A DNA stretch of 64,000 nucleotides, from the NCBI GenBank assembly GCA_009760855.2, contig WPIO01000011.1, positions 1,762,001 to 1,826,000 of the forward strand. The letters are read 5' to 3'. A program made the translations under genes and the position numbers. This DNA is from Cristatella mucedo (Eukaryota > Bryozoa > Phylactolaemata > Cristatellidae). Every line of letters begins with the position of its first letter. The first letter of the stretch is position 1. The notes under the pieces were generated by a model. That model worked only from the letters and a program-made list of their open reading frames with translations, did no database searches and had not been told where the DNA came from. Positions 47,071 to 59,224 of the stretch are shown in pieces.

Positions 47071-47640
47071 TCAGAGAGAGACAGAGACAGAGACAGAGAC
47101 AGACAGAGACAGAGACAGAGACAGAGACAGAGACAGAGACAGAGACAGAGACAGAGACAGAGACAGAGACAGAGACAGAGACAGAGACAGAGACAGAGAC
47201 AGAGACAGAGACAGAGACAGAGACAGAGACAGAGACAGAGACAGAGACAGAGAGACAGAGACAGAGACAGAGACAGAGACAGAGACAGAGACAGAGACAG
47301 AGACAGAGACAGAGACAGAGACAGAGACAGAGACAGAGACAGAGACAGAGACAGAGACAGAGAGACAGAGACAGAGACAGAGACAGAGACAGAGACAGAG
47401 ACAGAGACAGAGACAGAGACATAGAGACAGACATAGAGACAGAGACAGAGACAGAGACAGAGACAGAGACAGAGACAGAGAAAGAGACAGAGACAGAGAC
47501 AGAGACAGAGACAGAGACATAGAGACAGAGACAGAGACACAGATAGACAGAAACAGAAACAGATACAGAGACAGAAAGAGAGAGAGACACAGAGACAGAG
47601 ACAGAGACAGAGGCAGAGAAAGAGAGACATCGCGCTCCGT
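47071..47640. repeat. (GAGACA)n microsatellite
   Basis: About 570 bp of hexanucleotide GAGACA units, the first 350 bp almost perfect, with later variants such as GACATA. Six-frame translation gives only artefacts. Confidence 0.95.
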
Positions 47641-47763
47641 CGTCAGAGACAGAGTGGGAGACGGAGACAGATATAGAGAGAGGAGAGTGAGTGGGTGAGG
47701 AGAGTGAGAGATAGTAAGAAGGGAGAGAAAGGCACATACTAGAGCGTGGGTGAGAAGAGATTC

Positions 47764-47795
<32 letters not shown>

Positions 47796-48179
47796 TAGAG
47801 GGAAAGAGAAGAGAGGCAGAGAAAGAGGAAGGAGAGAGAGAAGGACAGAGTGAGGAGAAGGGCGATGGGAGGATATGGCGTGTGATTGTTAGAAGCCGGA
47901 AACTCCCGTCGGTTCTCGGTTTTTCAAGAGCACGGCAGCTGCGGGTGGCGGCGGACTGAATCGCGTGACGGACGGCGCGGGAAGCTTCTCGGCTTTTCGA
48001 ACGCTCGGGAGCTCCGTTCGAAACGCTCGCGAATGCGGTAGGCGAATGCGGAATGCCACGGGAAAGGACGCAGTAAAAAGAAAACAAACTCGCGCGAGCA
48101 GCACACATTTAAGTACAGACAAGGTTACATGTAGATCGCATAAATTGCGTAGCTGCATTGCTACAGCAGAACGAGAATG

Positions 48180-49400
48180 TGTAATAAACGAGCCAGGTAA
48201 TCGACTCGAGCCGACGACGCAAATCGACCGTGCGACGCGCGACCTTCACCCGACGACTGAGACGAGTTCAGTCGCCGGAGTCGGATTGGCGAAGCCGTTC
48301 CAGAGCGGCTTCGACCCGTCGAAAAGATTCCGACGCTCCTTCCCATCTTCTTCTCCATCCGCATCCGCATCCGGTCTCGCGAGCGGGCGTGGAGGGGCAG
48401 CCGTTAGCTGCCGCGTCCACCGTTTCCTCGATACGATGCATTGGAATCGGCGCGTCGGAACGAGGTCGCCTCGACGCCGCTCGCGCGCGCGCGCGCGTCT
48501 CAGCAAGCGCACTCGGCGCCGCCGCCGTCGAGAATGTGTCGCCAGCTCGCTTCCGGTGAGGCGAGGGCCGAGCGGCGGCGGCAGGGGCGGGGGCGGCGAG
48601 CGGGCGGTGGGGGGGGGGGCGGCGCGGCGGCGGGCAGGGGGGCGGCGCGGCGGCGGCGCGGCGGGAAAAGACCGACCATCTGGCAGCAGCGGCGGCAGAG
48701 GCAGCAGCGAGTTATCCGCGCCGGGTTGGAATCATCGCCCCAGCGTCGCGCCTCGACGTCGCAGCCGAGGCGCGGCGCTGGGGCGACTTGTCGATTCGCA
48801 GGAGAAGCGGTCGGCACAGCCTCGGCACAGCCTCGATCGACGGTCGGAGCTCCGCGCCGCCGCCGCCGCCGCGCGCTTCTTCCGCGCTACGTTTGAGAGC
48901 GAAGAGGGGGAGAGAATTCGGAAGAGACTCACTCGAGGAGAAGCTCGCGCTCAGATTCGCCCGCGTCGCTGCTGCGCGTCGTGGCAGCGACGCCACTGTT
49001 TGCTAATAAATGTCCTCTCCTCGCGGCCCCGGGAAGGTGGCGGCCTCGCTCTGGAGCCCGAATGTGACGCGATTCCGGATAGAATTCCGTGACGCAATTC
49101 CGGATAGACGAGCGCAATGGAGCGAGTGCAATCGTGTCGGCATTTGCGGCAGCCATTCTCGCCTGGCTCCGGCAAGAGTAGCCGCAGCCGACGACGACGA
49201 CCGGTCGCGGGACGCCGCCGTGCACGCCCTGCCCGACCGACGCCGAGCCCAACCGACGACGACGGCAGGTCGCGGCACGCCGTGCACTCGCCTGCCCCGA
49301 GCACGCGCGCGCAGCAGTTGGCGCGCGCGCGTTCGTCCACAGCGACCGCCGAGCACTTTCGTCGGCTAACTATAGCGGCTCGCAGACGAGCGAACTAGAG
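48180..49400. promoter_or_regulatory. CpG-dense region without an assigned gene
   Basis: Extremely GC- and CpG-rich, including (GGC)n at 48570-48665. It has the composition of a promoter island, yet no exon I recognise is present. It could serve an unannotated first exon or an RNA gene. Confidence 0.35.
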
Positions 49401-49694
49401 GTGATAATTAGATCACAGCGGCGCTGCTGGCACGAGCGAGCGTGGTGCCCGTATACAGACTTCTATGGTAAACCGTTCAGCGGCTAACTGAAGGAGTAGC
49501 GTCCAAACAGGAAGCTGGCAAAGGAGGATATACGCCATAATCGTCGCCGAAGTTCTCAAAAAAAGACGGCTTCGCGGCTTAGGAAATTGGAACGTGAGCT
49601 CCTGATAGAGGACCCAACTGCTTGAATAATTTGCTGCTGCCATTCTGCAGGTAAAAAATTCCGAAACTTGTCCAAGTCCCTCTCTTTCCCAACC

Positions 49695-50560
49695 GTCTGC
49701 AGGTAATATTAATAATAGTGATGCACTTGGTAAAGCTCCCTCGGAGAACTCAATCGCTTTCTAGGCGCTTTACATTTTCTGCAAAGGGAACCGCGATTGA
49801 ATGGTGAGCAATATCGTGCTTGATAAACAACATGAATAACATGGTTAGGGGTGACATGCACAGGGTCAGCATGCAAGTGTGGTTAGTGGCAGCATGCACA
49901 GTGTCAGCACACATGAGCACACGAAGGACGAATCACAGGGACCCACTAAATGCTGTCCTAAATAGGTGTGTTTTTAAGTTCTTTTTAAATGTGGTCAAGT
50001 CAGGGGACGTTCTGACGCGTCGGAAGGGAGTTCCAGGCTTTGGGAGCATATGAACTAAATACACGGTCTCCAAAGGATTTGAGGTTTGTACGAGGTAGTG
50101 GTAAACTATTGGATTCCGAAAAGCATGTGGTACGATGCTTGGCCTTGTGGGGGAGTAGATCTGACAGATAGGCTGGAGCCAAAGAATAAAGTGACCTAAA
50201 AGTGAGCGACAAAACCTTGAAGTCGATCCGTTGCTTGACTGGGAGCCAGTGCAGGTCAGCGAGAAGTGGCGTGATGTGGCAACTGTGACGCCCACGACAA
50301 ACAAGCCTAGCTGCTGAGTTTTGCACCGGCTGTAATCGCCTGATTGCACATGCTGGTAGGCCAGCAAGCAGTGAGTTACAGAAGTCAAGACGGTATGTCA
50401 CAAATTCATGGACCAACTTAGACGTGGTATTCTTATCTAAACAAGCCCGAATTTTAGCAATGTTATGAAGCTGAAAGTAGTCAGACTTGATTGTGGAGCA
50501 GATGTGGTCGTCTAACGAGAGGTCACTTTGGAACATGACACCTAGATTTCGAGCTGATTA
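49695..50560 (-). mobile_element. LINE-B copy, best preserved
   Basis: The minus-strand RT C-terminal frame is open for 178 codons (50000-50536): DYFQLHNIAKIRACLDKN, RLDFCNSLLAGLPACAI, HITPLLADLHWLPVKQR and AWNSLP. The 3'-UTR (CATGCACAGGGTCAGCATGC on the plus strand) and tail to about 49695 follow. It is CR1/L2-like, 5' truncated, and the youngest-looking copy of this family here. Confidence 0.8.
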
Positions 50561-50569
50561 GAGGTACCA

Positions 50570-51125
50570 ACTCTCTCTTCCAGTAAAATTGCAAAACTTC
50601 AGGCCTGCTTAAGCAGGGATACCAAAGCCAAGTTGGTTCCTGCCTTTTTGTCATTCCGTCTCGACTTACGTAACACACTGCTTGCTGGTCAACCGGCCTG
50701 TGCAATAAGGTACTTTTAGTTGGTGCAAAACTATGCCACCTTAGGTGAAAAAACGATTACCAAGCATGCCACAACCACTTATGCTGGTTTAGCGTTTGCG
50801 TCTCAGTCGCTCCATTGCACCACTTCTCGCCGACCTGCACTGGCTCCTCATTAAGCTTTGCATCGACTTCAAGGTTTAGGGTCACCACTCACTTTTAGTT
50901 CCTGCCATCCTCTTTGGCTGTAGTCTGCCTATCAGAACTACTCTACACACCTGGCTAAGCATCGTACCACCTGCTGTACCTCGAACTGCCATCAAATCCT
51001 TTGGAGACCGTACCTGTAAATCGCATGCTCCCAAAGCCTGGAACTCACCCCGACTTACGTCATGACATCCCGGTCGTGAGAAAGTTTGACCACCTACGGA
51101 TGCTGTCGGCGCCGACCAAAGCATA
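50570..51125 (+). mobile_element. LINE-B copy, decayed, opposite to the previous one
   Basis: The plus-strand remnants TGCTTGCTGGTCAACCGGC, CACTTCTCGCCGACCTGCAC and CTCCCAAAGCCTGGAACTCA are the family's RT C-terminus with many stops. It stands head to head with the copy at 49.7-50.6 kb. Confidence 0.65.
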
Positions 51126-51194
51126 ACATCATCTTGCTTGGCACACGAGCCCCTGTGCTGATGCTGTTCTTGGGTTTTGTAAGCAAAACAAAAC

Positions 51195-51275
51195 TATAAT
51201 AATAATAACAACACAACTCAATCTCTTTCTAGGCGCTCTACATTTGCTGCAAAGGAAACACGATCTATGATTGAG
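51195..51275 (-). mobile_element. LINE-B/SINE tail
   Basis: (TAA)n, then ACTCAATCTCTTTCTAGGCG and TTTGCTGCAAAGGAAACACG, the minus-strand tail and UTR start. Confidence 0.55.
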
Positions 51276-51380
51276 CAGTTGGCTGGGAGACTTTGGCAAA
51301 CGATTCCCGGAGCTCGTGATGCCAGGGCAGTCCGGGCATCGGAAGCCAGTTCGAGCGACAATACGCAATCGTTGCAGCGG

Positions 51381-51480
51381 CAAGCAGCGGCAAGCAGCAG
51401 CAAGCAGCAGCAAGCAGCAGCAAGCAGCAGCAAGCAGCAGCAAGCAGCAGCAAGCAGCAGCAAGCAGCAGCAAGCAGCAG
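51381..51480 (+). repeat. 10-bp repeat CAAGCAGCAG, 10 copies
   Basis: The period of exactly 10 bp cycles the reading frame. Only the first unit deviates (CAAGCAGCGG). It abuts the palindrome at 51478. Confidence 0.95.
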
Positions 51481-51525
51481 CAGCCCGACTGCCGGCCGGC
51501 CGGCCGGCCGGCAGTCGGGCTGCTG
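51478..51525. repeat. perfect 48-bp GC-rich palindrome
   Basis: CAGCAGCCCGACTGCCGGCC plus GGCC is followed immediately by its exact reverse complement, without a loop. Confidence 0.95.
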
Positions 51526-51802
51526 GTCTTGCGGTTTTCAGGCTGCTTCAGCCTCCTGCCTCGCTTCAGCTCGCAGCCCCTAAAATAGAGATCAGAGCCA
51601 ATTAAATAACCATTGCTTCCAGCCGACTTCTCGGGCACAAATTGGCCTTCTCGGCTTCCCGCAGCAGCAGCAGCAAAGCGCTCTGCCCTCAATGCTGCCG
51701 GCTTTCCTTCCCGCAGCAGCAGAGCGACGCCACGCCGCCGCCACGCAGCTCTTTGGTTCGCACGGCGGGGCAGGGAGAGATAGGCAGGAGTCTGCCTCAG
51801 CT

Positions 51803-51943
51803 ATGGCTGCGACCGGCCAAGCGGTCGCCAGATCGGGGTCGCAGCGAGTAGCGAGCAGCGACAGCAGGGCGCGAGCACGCCTGCTGCAGCGCCACAGCGC
51901 TCTCATGTCCAACGTGGACGAGATGGAGGAGAGCATGCTCAAG
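51803..51943 (+). CDS. candidate alternative first exon of DPP-like gene (variant 2)
   Basis: The ATG is at 51803 with G at +4. The exon encodes MAATGQAVARSGSQRVAS and ends RHSALMSNVDEMEESMLK before donor GTCAGTG, phase 0. The acidic, Met/Ser-rich end is not low-complexity translation. The frame is open back to 51692 and a pyrimidine-AG acceptor exists at 51716, so this could also be an internal exon. Joining to the transmembrane exon at 60224 is possible in phase, as for the 46498 exon. The peptide itself is not recognised. Confidence 0.35.
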
Positions 51944-52257
51944 GTCAGTGTCGCCGGGCGACCGGCACGGTCAGCGGCGGCAGCCGGCGCACGATGGCAG
52001 CCCCGGGCCCGACGGTCCTGAGAAGGTGCCGTCTGCTAGCGCTCGCGCTCTTTACGGGTCTGTGCGACGCCGGGGCCGCACAGCGAAGCCCCGTGGGCAG
52101 CAGATCCTGATCCCGGCGTCCATCCACTCTGCGCCGCCGAAATCGACATTCCACGAAAGCCGCTCGGCGGCGGCTTCTCATTCGCGCCAGGAGCATCCGG
52201 CCAGTCTCCTCGATGTCCTTTCTCGCGCCCCCACCCCCCCGATCGTTAGTGCCCCTC

Positions 52258-52632
52258 TTAAATAAATAAATAAATCCTAGCTGATTAAACAGACTCTTTT
52301 TGTATAGCGACGGAAGAGCCTTTTACGGCTATCACCGCGCCGCTTGCAGTGGCGATACAGGATCGCCCACGGCAGGAATCGAACCCACGACCTCGAGACC
52401 GAGGTCGTGAAAGCAACCGCCTTACCTAAAAAAAAAAATCCTAGCTGATTAAACAGCCTCTTTTTGTATAGCGACAGAAGAGCCTTTACGGCTATCACCA
52501 CTGCTTGCAGTGGCGATAAAGAATAGCCCACCGCAGGAATCGAACCCACGACCTTGGGACTATGGTCGTGAAAGCAACCGCCTTACCTAGTGTGCCATCA
52601 CGGCTCACCAAGTGTGCCATCGCGGCTCACCG
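52258..52632 (-). mobile_element. two SINE-A copies in tandem
   Basis: The first copy (52258-52427) loses the start of its tRNA-like head at an A-run. The second (52428-52608) is complete with B-box-like GGGTTCGATTCC and A-box TGGCACACTAGGTAAGGCGG on the minus strand. A 22-24-bp duplicate of the head end follows, to 52632. Confidence 0.8.
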
Positions 52633-53584
52633 ACCGTGCCTTGCTGATGCAAGCCTGCAGAGTGGCTGAGGCATAGCCGAGCGACTCGCAGATCAATCCG
52701 CTCCAGCTTTCACTCAGCATCGAGCTGAGTCCCAAGCGCCCAGCGCTGCAGAGGGCAGGATCTCTCGACGATCAGGGGATCTCGAAGCCCCAACCGCATT
52801 GCCGCTTGCTGCTAACCTTAGCGTCTGCCAAGACCCATGGCATGACCTCAACGGCACTGGCAACGGCAAGGCACTGCCGACGATGTGCCAAGAGACCCTG
52901 TCTGGGTATAGGCTAAGGACTCACCGGTCAGGTTGTTGTCGAGGTTGACAGCGACCGCCCGGAAGGGGGCGCAGGCACGAGTGTGGAACAGGTGCCAAGA
53001 GCGAAACCGCTACCCGTTCCGCAGCAACAGCTCGGATGCTGAGATGCTTTCTGCTTCCAATCTGTCCTCCAAGCAGCGGCCTTGACCTTCGAGCCCCAGA
53101 CTCCCTGGCAGCACAAACCCTGTTCAGCCCTATTCTGCCAATTCCGATGGGACACGTTAGCGGCCGGCATGTGCTGCACTGCACGCTGATCCGGTGACTA
53201 TTTTATTTCTCCGAGGTATAGCCATCTGCTTTTGAGCGCATGGCGTTGGTTCACAGCTGCAGTGCAGCTGAAATGCAATGCACATGGGCATACCTGAGCG
53301 TGGTCCCTAGTGGCTCATTACCAGTCGATTCGCTGGCATATCGTGGTGGACACGAGCCCAGGGCTTGCTCTAATCATTTTGCTATCTACGTTCTCAGAAG
53401 GAGGAAGCAAGTAGGCCAGGCTTCGGGAGTCTTATCCGATTGCCACACCATAACTGGTTCTGGCCGGCCTCATCACTTCTTGTGAGCACGTCAGCAGTCG
53501 GGCCAACTGCGCTGTCCAAAACACTTGTGTGTTCTTCGTCATGAAAACTCGTGCTATGCTAGCTATATATCTGCCTAACTCCCT

Positions 53585-53648
53585 CCCTTTGTCTTTCTCT
53601 GTCTTGTCGCTCTCTGTCGGTCACTCTCTCTCTCCCTCTCTCTCTCCC

Positions 53649-53680
<32 letters not shown>

Positions 53681-53692
53681 CCTCTCTCTGTA
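53585..53692. repeat. (CT)n-rich tract
   Basis: About 100 bp of CTCTCTC with CCC and TGTC interruptions. Confidence 0.9.
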
Positions 53693-54774
53693 GTTCCCTT
53701 CTCCAGCTTTCACTACATTTCAACTCTCAGCGTCTACCTGCTCAAGTTCTTTCATCCATTTGATCCACTCGTACGTCTATCTGTCAATATACTCACCAGC
53801 GAGTAGGCACTTACCAGCACCACACCCACACACAGGCACATGTGCTTTGGGCATTTGGCTTTAGAACATTCTGGCTTTAGAGCAAGTATGGAAACATCTG
53901 TTTACTGGGCTTGGCGGCTCCTGCCTATTTCATTTGCTGCTCACCTGCTGCCTCCACTTTGCTCGACAGATGCATTTCCAGGCAGTTCAAATGCTTCGTA
54001 CTTTTGCTATTTAGGTTTCCTTTCCAATCCCCACACTCTCGAAGGGCCTCGCACTCTTTGTCCTCGTTCTCCTTTCTCTGCAGAGCCATCGCGTGCTGCG
54101 AATTTTTCCTTAGGCGAGGCGAGCCTACTGGCGCGTTTCGAAGAGCCGAGTTAATTGACGTTGTGAGTGAGCGATTAACTGGTTAGACGGCACACCGCCA
54201 GTAACGTGCATCCGGGCTTGTCACGTGCCCCATGGGCGCTCTTGCTTAGGCGTAACCGCAAGACGGCAATGGGCCCAGGCCGAACCCAGAAGTCAGACTT
54301 GTAGTGGTGGGGGCGGCTGGGCGGCCGGAGGGAGGGGGCGGTTGAAAGTCAGACCGACCAGTTCAAGCATCAGTTGGCGGACCGCCGTTTGAAATAATTG
54401 TTCGGATTATAAAATGCGCATCTAACGAATCGTATCGAAGCTGCAGCTCGGCGGCAAACTGTCGTCTGCTGCGGCCTGACGGCAGTTTGATGCCTTTCTC
54501 AGCGAGTGCTGTTCCAAGGCGTTCTCAGCCCAGTCAGCAAAATCCGACACGGTTGCCTTGCTGTCCTCGAAGTTGGGTATAGATGAATGCGTCAATGGAG
54601 TGACTGCTCTTTGACGAAGTTCCGGTTATTAAACAATAAACACGTGCCCACGTCGGCTATGGACTGCTACTATTTCCTGAACCACTAGGTCCTAGCTAGA
54701 GTTCACGAGAGTCAGAAGAAAAGTTGTCCGAGAGTAGTGACTGCCGACTTCTGCAGCTATCTTAATACTACTAC

Positions 54775-55660
54775 TACTACTAATAATAATAACGAACTTG
54801 ATATATCGCCCTCAGAGAACTAAATCTCTTTCTAGGCGCTTTGCATTTGCTGCTAAGGAAGTACGATCGAATGGTTAATGGTAGCGTGCTGAATAAACAA
54901 CATGAGTAACATGGTTAGGGGTGACATGCACAGGGTCAGCATGCAAGTGTGGTTAGTGGCAGCATGCATAAGCACACGAAGGACGAATCACAGAGACCCA
55001 CTAAATGCTGTCCTAAACAGGTGCGTTTTGAAGTTCTTTTTAAATGTGGTCAAGTCAGGAGATGTCGTGACGCAGGTCGAGAGTGAGTTCCAGGCTTTGA
55101 GAGCATACGAACTGAAGGCATGGTCTCCAAAGGTTTTGAGATTTGTAAGAGGTATGGTTAAATAGCTAGATTCTGAAAATCGGGTGGTACGATGCTTAGC
55201 CTGGTGAGGAGTAGATTTAATAGGTAGGCTGGAGCCAAAGAATGCAGAGACCTAAAAGTGAGTGACCAAACGCTAAAATCGATGCGTTGCTTGACTGGGA
55301 GCCAGTGTAGGTAAGGGAGAAGTGGTGTGATGTGGAAATTGCGACGCTCACGATGGACAAGCCTAGCTGCAGAGTTTTGCACCAGCTGTAAGCACCTGAT
55401 TGCACATTCAGGGAGACCAGCAAACAGTGAGTTACAGAAGTCAAGACGGCATGTCACAAATGCATGGACCAATTTAGATGTGGTATCCCTGTCTAAACAA
55501 GCCCGAATATTAGCAATGTTATAAGTAGGCAGACTTGACTGCAGAACTGATGTGGTCGTCAAATGAAAGGTCACTTTGGAACATGACACCTAGGTTTCGT
55601 GCAGATTCAACAGGAGATATGCTGACAGAGCCAATTTTGAGCGTCAGCCTTTCCGATTTC
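54775..55660 (-). mobile_element. LINE-B copy
   Basis: The same layout as the 49.7 kb copy: tail, UTR with GTGACATGCACAGGGTCAGC, then on the minus strand RLDFCNSLFAGLPECAI and HITPLLPYLHWLPVKQR. There is a frame break near 55160. Confidence 0.8.
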
Positions 55661-55914
55661 TGAATCGCACTTGGTTTGCCCATAACTAGTAAGGTAGTTT
55701 TCTGTGCTATATTCGTACCTGCGTGTGTATTTCATTTTGGACCGGCAGCCTGGAGGCATGGCGGCGATTCAACTAAATTCAGTCCTAGTTTTAATAGCTT
55801 AATAGTTCACGGTAAGAGCACTCAGCAAAGCTCAGTGAGGTCGAAGGTGGAGCCAAAAGTTTTGTTGCACAAAAGCTCGTGCTTTGCTTTCACTTTCACA
55901 GGACGAAAAGCTTC

Positions 55915-55966
55915 TGAGGTCATGCCCTGAGGTCATGCCCTGAGGTCATGCCCTGAGGTCATGCCC
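55915..55966 (+). repeat. 13-bp tandem repeat TGAGGTCATGCCC, 4 copies
   Basis: Four exact units, each holding AGGTCA, the half-site bound by many nuclear receptors. Confidence 0.9.
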
Positions 55967-56324
55967 TGGCGTGCCCAGTGGCCGGCTGCTGCAATGTCAT
56001 GCAGTCAGCAGCTGGTGTTTGCTTCCATAATTGACCGGATTGATAGGATGACCACTTGCTCGCTCGCTCACTCTGTAGCTCGCGTCAAATCTGATGAAAA
56101 GGCATTCTTAGCCGATGCATTTTTTATTTTGCGCTAAACATGTCGTAATATCGGCGATGCTTTGCCAACCGGTGGCATGCGAAGGCTTCCGCTTTGTCTG
56201 CTGATTTCGCTATTCTGCATTTTATTACAGCAAGTTTATGAAAGACCCACTTTTATTAGGGCCTGTCTTGCTTTGCGAGACTATCTTTGTGGCAGCCTAG
56301 TCTTCTCGGTTTGTACATGCACAC

Positions 56325-56584
56325 ACAGACAGAGACAGGCAGAGATAGAGATAGAGACAGAGATACATACAGAGATAGAGACAGAAACAGAGAAAAAGAC
56401 ATAATTAGAATGGGATAGAGAAAGACAGAATGACAGAAGCAATACATATACAATGCAATATACAATACAGAAGCAATATACATATACAATACAATGACAG
56501 AAGCAGAGAAAGAAAAGACAGAGACGGTGATAGAGACAGACAAGAGTCAGTTAGAGAGAGAGAGAGAGAGGGAGAGAGAGAGAG

Positions 56585-56679
<95 letters not shown>

Positions 56680-56735
56680 GAGAGAGACAGAGAGGAGAGA
56701 TAGAGCGAGATAGATGAGAGAGATAGAGAGAGAGA
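56325..56735. repeat. (GACAGA)n and (GA)n tract
   Basis: GACAGA-type units from 56325, an ATACA-rich part at 56440-56500, then about 200 bp mostly GA. Confidence 0.9.
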
Positions 56736-58468
56736 GTAAGAGATCAAACACACACAGATAAATACACTAAAATATACGGACAACCACTTTGTCAAGATGC
56801 TCTTATGGGTAGCACTTGGCATGATGCCAAAGTTATTTGGTTAAACACCAATATTTCATTACTTGAGAACTTGGTGAGAGCAAAATTCATCCGATTTGAT
56901 TGTCACGGCATTAAAGAACTGCATGCAAGTGTTAGCGTTGTGCTTCAACAGCTTTGACGAACATATGTGGAGTGTTTGACACAATTGCAGCTGCCTTTTG
57001 CAATAGCTCAGCTGTGATCCTGGTCAAGTGCAGGTCGCACCCGCTACATCTTACGTCTTCTGTTTTCCTCTTCGGCTGCTGCAGGTACTAAGCTGTCAGG
57101 CACTCCTGCCGGCTAACCTTTTAGTATGCTATGGGCAGGCTTATCTAGCTCATAGCTAGCTTCAAACGCAGAACTGTGCTGGTAAACTGCTCAAAAACTA
57201 CGTCAGCTCTCTGCCGAAGACATGCAGTGAATCGCGAATGGTCGCAGGTGCTGCCATTCGCCATTCGGGTGGGGAAGCTCAGCAAATAATTGGCTTGCCT
57301 CCTGGCTGCCTGTGGCTCACTGGCTAAATGTCATGTGCTTTTGCCGGGTAATACCAAGCATCCGAAGTAACAGCATCGCTATCTCGCAGAAGCAGCGAGC
57401 GACTGCATTGCGAAGCTTGAAGATGCCCACGGCCAGGCAACCAGCTGGGCCCATGTCTCTACCGATTCATTCACCTGCTCGACGCGGTCTGCTACGTCAT
57501 TCAGATCAGGTGCTCCCCTGGTTCGGCTAGCCCACCGTGGCTGCTGCCACGTTGCCATTGCTCGCGCCCTCTCTTTGACGACTAATTATGGCTTCATGAT
57601 TCTACTAAGGCTTCTGTGCAAGCCGCTCCCTCCGAGCTCTAAGGTCCCGCTGTGTATGCATTGCCTGCTGCATTGTCGGCCGCTGGTTGCTTGAATCTAA
57701 GCTACAGCATTGACTCATCGAGCCATCTTGACCTTTACCAACCTAGCCGTCTTACCAACCGATGGATTGGAGCACTTAGCACCCCATAGTTAAGACTGGT
57801 ATTCACAGTCACTTTGTACATAATTTCGGGAGCCTGTCACAGCTTTGCCACAGGTGCAGCCGAAAGGCTGAGTCTGACTTAGGTCTCACGTTCTCAGGTG
57901 CTGAGTGAATTGAATGTGGCTGAGTGATCGGCCCACCGGTCTGCACGATCATCAATACACAGGGATATCGCCGTTGAAATCAAGAACAGAATTGTATCAA
58001 TGCAATGTCAGGCACCCAAGGTCAAAGAATTTAATAGTTCGGAGTTCATCTACCTTCGAGCAAAAGAGGCTCAAGGTATCAGAAGAAGCATCGAGAAGCC
58101 CGAGCAGTAGAGGCCAGACTTAAGAGCACGCCTTTGAGTGCGAGTTTTTGTCCAGTTGACCGGTTTTTTCCAGTTTCGGGCATCTGCTGTCAGCTGGGGC
58201 AGGAAAAGCCACCAACAAAGCACAGCTGGTCAGGCTTGCCTCCTAAGAAAGTGGCTTGTTTGAATTAGCCCAAAGTTAATAGCCAGCAGTCAGAAACACC
58301 TGTGCCGAGGAAAGCCTAGTCTGAATGGCACCCATCCGAGCTTTTTTGCCCGTCCTCCAGTGAAAGTGCTGCACTCTAGAGATCGAAGCTTCGGAGGGAG
58401 AGATGGGTTGCAATTGTTTTTGGCTCACGTGACTCTCGAATAAGTCTCTCTGCTGTCCCGTCACTCGC

Positions 58469-58807
58469 GTGTACAAGTTCATCACTCTCCTAGATAATAA
58501 AGAACTCCCTCGTAGCAGAGCTTCCACAGTTGCCCCTAGACCCTTAAGTTACTGGGGTGTCACGCTGCTGAGGAGGGTGGTGAACTTGGACGCGAGAGCA
58601 TGCACTGCAAGAGCCCGATGTTATCTCTACGCTCTTGGAGTGCTACGAGGTTCAATGCATTTTCAACGATCAGTCAGCAAAGTCCTTGCGCTTCAGCATA
58701 TTATCGCTTCTTTCATGCAAACCGTCATTTATATGACTCTGTCTGTAAACAAATACAGATGTTGGCGTCAGTTTTTCCTGAAACCGTCTGTGATTAATCA
58801 GGCCTAG
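58469..58807 (+). mobile_element. possible RT C-terminal fragment of another LINE
   Basis: One frame encodes SYWGVTLLRRVVNLDA and ARARCYLYALGVLRGS. These resemble the YLGVTL ... A..RLYALR segment downstream of the YADD box in non-LTR reverse transcriptases. It is short and unsupported by flanks. Confidence 0.35.
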
Positions 58808-58939
58808 TAGCATTCGCTCAAGTTACACCTGGTCTTTTACCCAAGAGCAGCAATCTTGGCCTAGCGTGTCTTTGATAATTTAAAAAACTTCGTTTCGACA
58901 AGTAAGTTGATATACTTCATTGTAATAAGAATATGTAAA

Positions 58940-58995
58940 TTTGCATTCTATCCTAAGAGAACTAAATCTCTTCTGAGGAACTTGACACATGCCGA
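58940..58995 (-). mobile_element. LINE-B/SINE tail
   Basis: CCTAAGAGAACTAAATCTCT with flanking sequence as in the other minus-strand tails. Confidence 0.5.
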
Positions 58996-59017
58996 AAGTG
59001 AAGCTTGTCTACTGATT

Positions 59018-59190
59018 ACAAAAAATATCAGCTGATTTAACAGCCTCATTTGTGTAGCGGCAGAAGAGCCTCAACGGCTATCACCACAGCTTGCAGTTGG
59101 CAATACAGGATCGCTCACTGCAGGACTCAAATCCACGATCTCGGTCTTGAAGAGCGAACACCTTACCTCCTGGGCTATCACGGCCGAGCG
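59018..59190 (-). mobile_element. SINE-A, tRNA-derived
   Basis: The minus strand has a head with GTGATAGCCCAGGAGGTAAG, B-box-like GATTTGAGTCC and the family body. It has diverged more than the 52 kb copies. Confidence 0.65.
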
Positions 59191-59224
59191 ATTAGTGACG
59201 CATGCGCAATTTCAGCATGCATAA

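Noticed and set aside
46790-48108. Open frames of up to 345 codons over the GAGACA repeat
   Set aside because: Pure microsatellite translation on both strands.
47965-49092. 375-codon plus-strand open frame
   Set aside because: GC-rich, Arg/Ser/Gly translation with overlapping frames on both strands and no family resemblance.
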